A DNA stretch of 7,424 bases from Bacteroidales bacterium (GTDB taxonomy: Bacteria > Bacteroidota > Bacteroidia > Bacteroidales > WCHB1-69): contig JAAYQB010000106.1 in assembly GCA_012519525.1 (NCBI GenBank), forward strand, positions 1 to 7,424, given 5' to 3'. Under the pieces are notes generated by a model. The model was not told where the DNA came from, made no database searches, and saw only the letters and a list, made by a program, of their open reading frames with translations. The stretch's first letter is position 1; each line of letters starts with the position of its first letter. Shown piece after piece: positions 7,367 through 7,424 of the stretch. The translations under genes were made by a program, and so were the position numbers.

Positions 7367-7396
7367 TTGAAGATATTGCAATTATTTGTATCTTTG
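7367..7396 (+). promoter_or_regulatory. Bacteroidota-type promoter reading out of the window
   Basis: The -7 box TATCTTTG (7389-7396) fits TAnnTTTG, with a -33 TTG at 7367-7369 and a 19-bp spacer, nearly the same layout as the recQ promoter. Initiation is expected near 7402. A second -7-like box, TATTTTTG (7413-7420), follows, but only a TTTG with a 16-bp spacer precedes it. The last three bases of the window are ATG, which could be the start of the next gene, but this cannot be tested here. Confidence 0.65.
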
Positions 7397-7424
7397 CAAC
7401 AAAAATCTTGTATATTTTTGTATG

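Overview
The window looks like ordinary chromosome from a low-GC member of the Bacteroidota. Three lines of evidence point there. First, three sites match the Bacteroidota sigma-factor promoter (a TAnnTTTG -7 box, two with a TTG about 20 bp upstream), and no gene start has a clear Shine-Dalgarno sequence. Second, the RecQ is of a ~635-residue type that I associate with this phylum. Third, outer-membrane proteins with type I signal peptides point to a Gram-negative envelope. I cannot name a genus. All genes lie on the + strand, and there are no IS elements, phage genes, CRISPR arrays or long repeats.

Layout. 2-1009: the C-terminal part of a DUF819-type polytopic membrane protein, cut by the left edge. 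1022-2395: a signal-peptide-bearing beta-barrel protein of the BamA/TamA (Omp85) type with no POTRA domains, 12 bp downstream and probably cotranscribed. 2459-4366: a RecQ-family DNA helicase with its own promoter and a very short leader. 4402-4474: tRNA-Thr(CGT), preceded by a -7 box. 4549-5013: a small secreted OmpA-domain protein. 5047-6357: glucose-6-phosphate isomerase. 6360-7217: an agmatinase/arginase-family ureohydrolase starting 2 bp after the pgi stop. A long AU-rich hairpin overlaps the stop of that last gene and probably ends the ompA-like/pgi/ureohydrolase unit. The remaining ~180 bp is non-coding and carries a promoter pointing out of the window.

The genes do not form one pathway. 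They cover envelope biogenesis or transport (genes 1, 2 and 4), genome maintenance (RecQ), translation (tRNA), central carbon metabolism (Pgi) and arginine/polyamine metabolism (ureohydrolase). Catalytic residues are intact wherever I can check them. I see no convincing new biological system. The points most worth a second look are the ~170 extra residues between the helicase core and zinc cluster of RecQ, the shortened peptidoglycan-binding loop of the OmpA-domain protein, and the pairing of the DUF819 protein with a POTRA-less Omp85 barrel.
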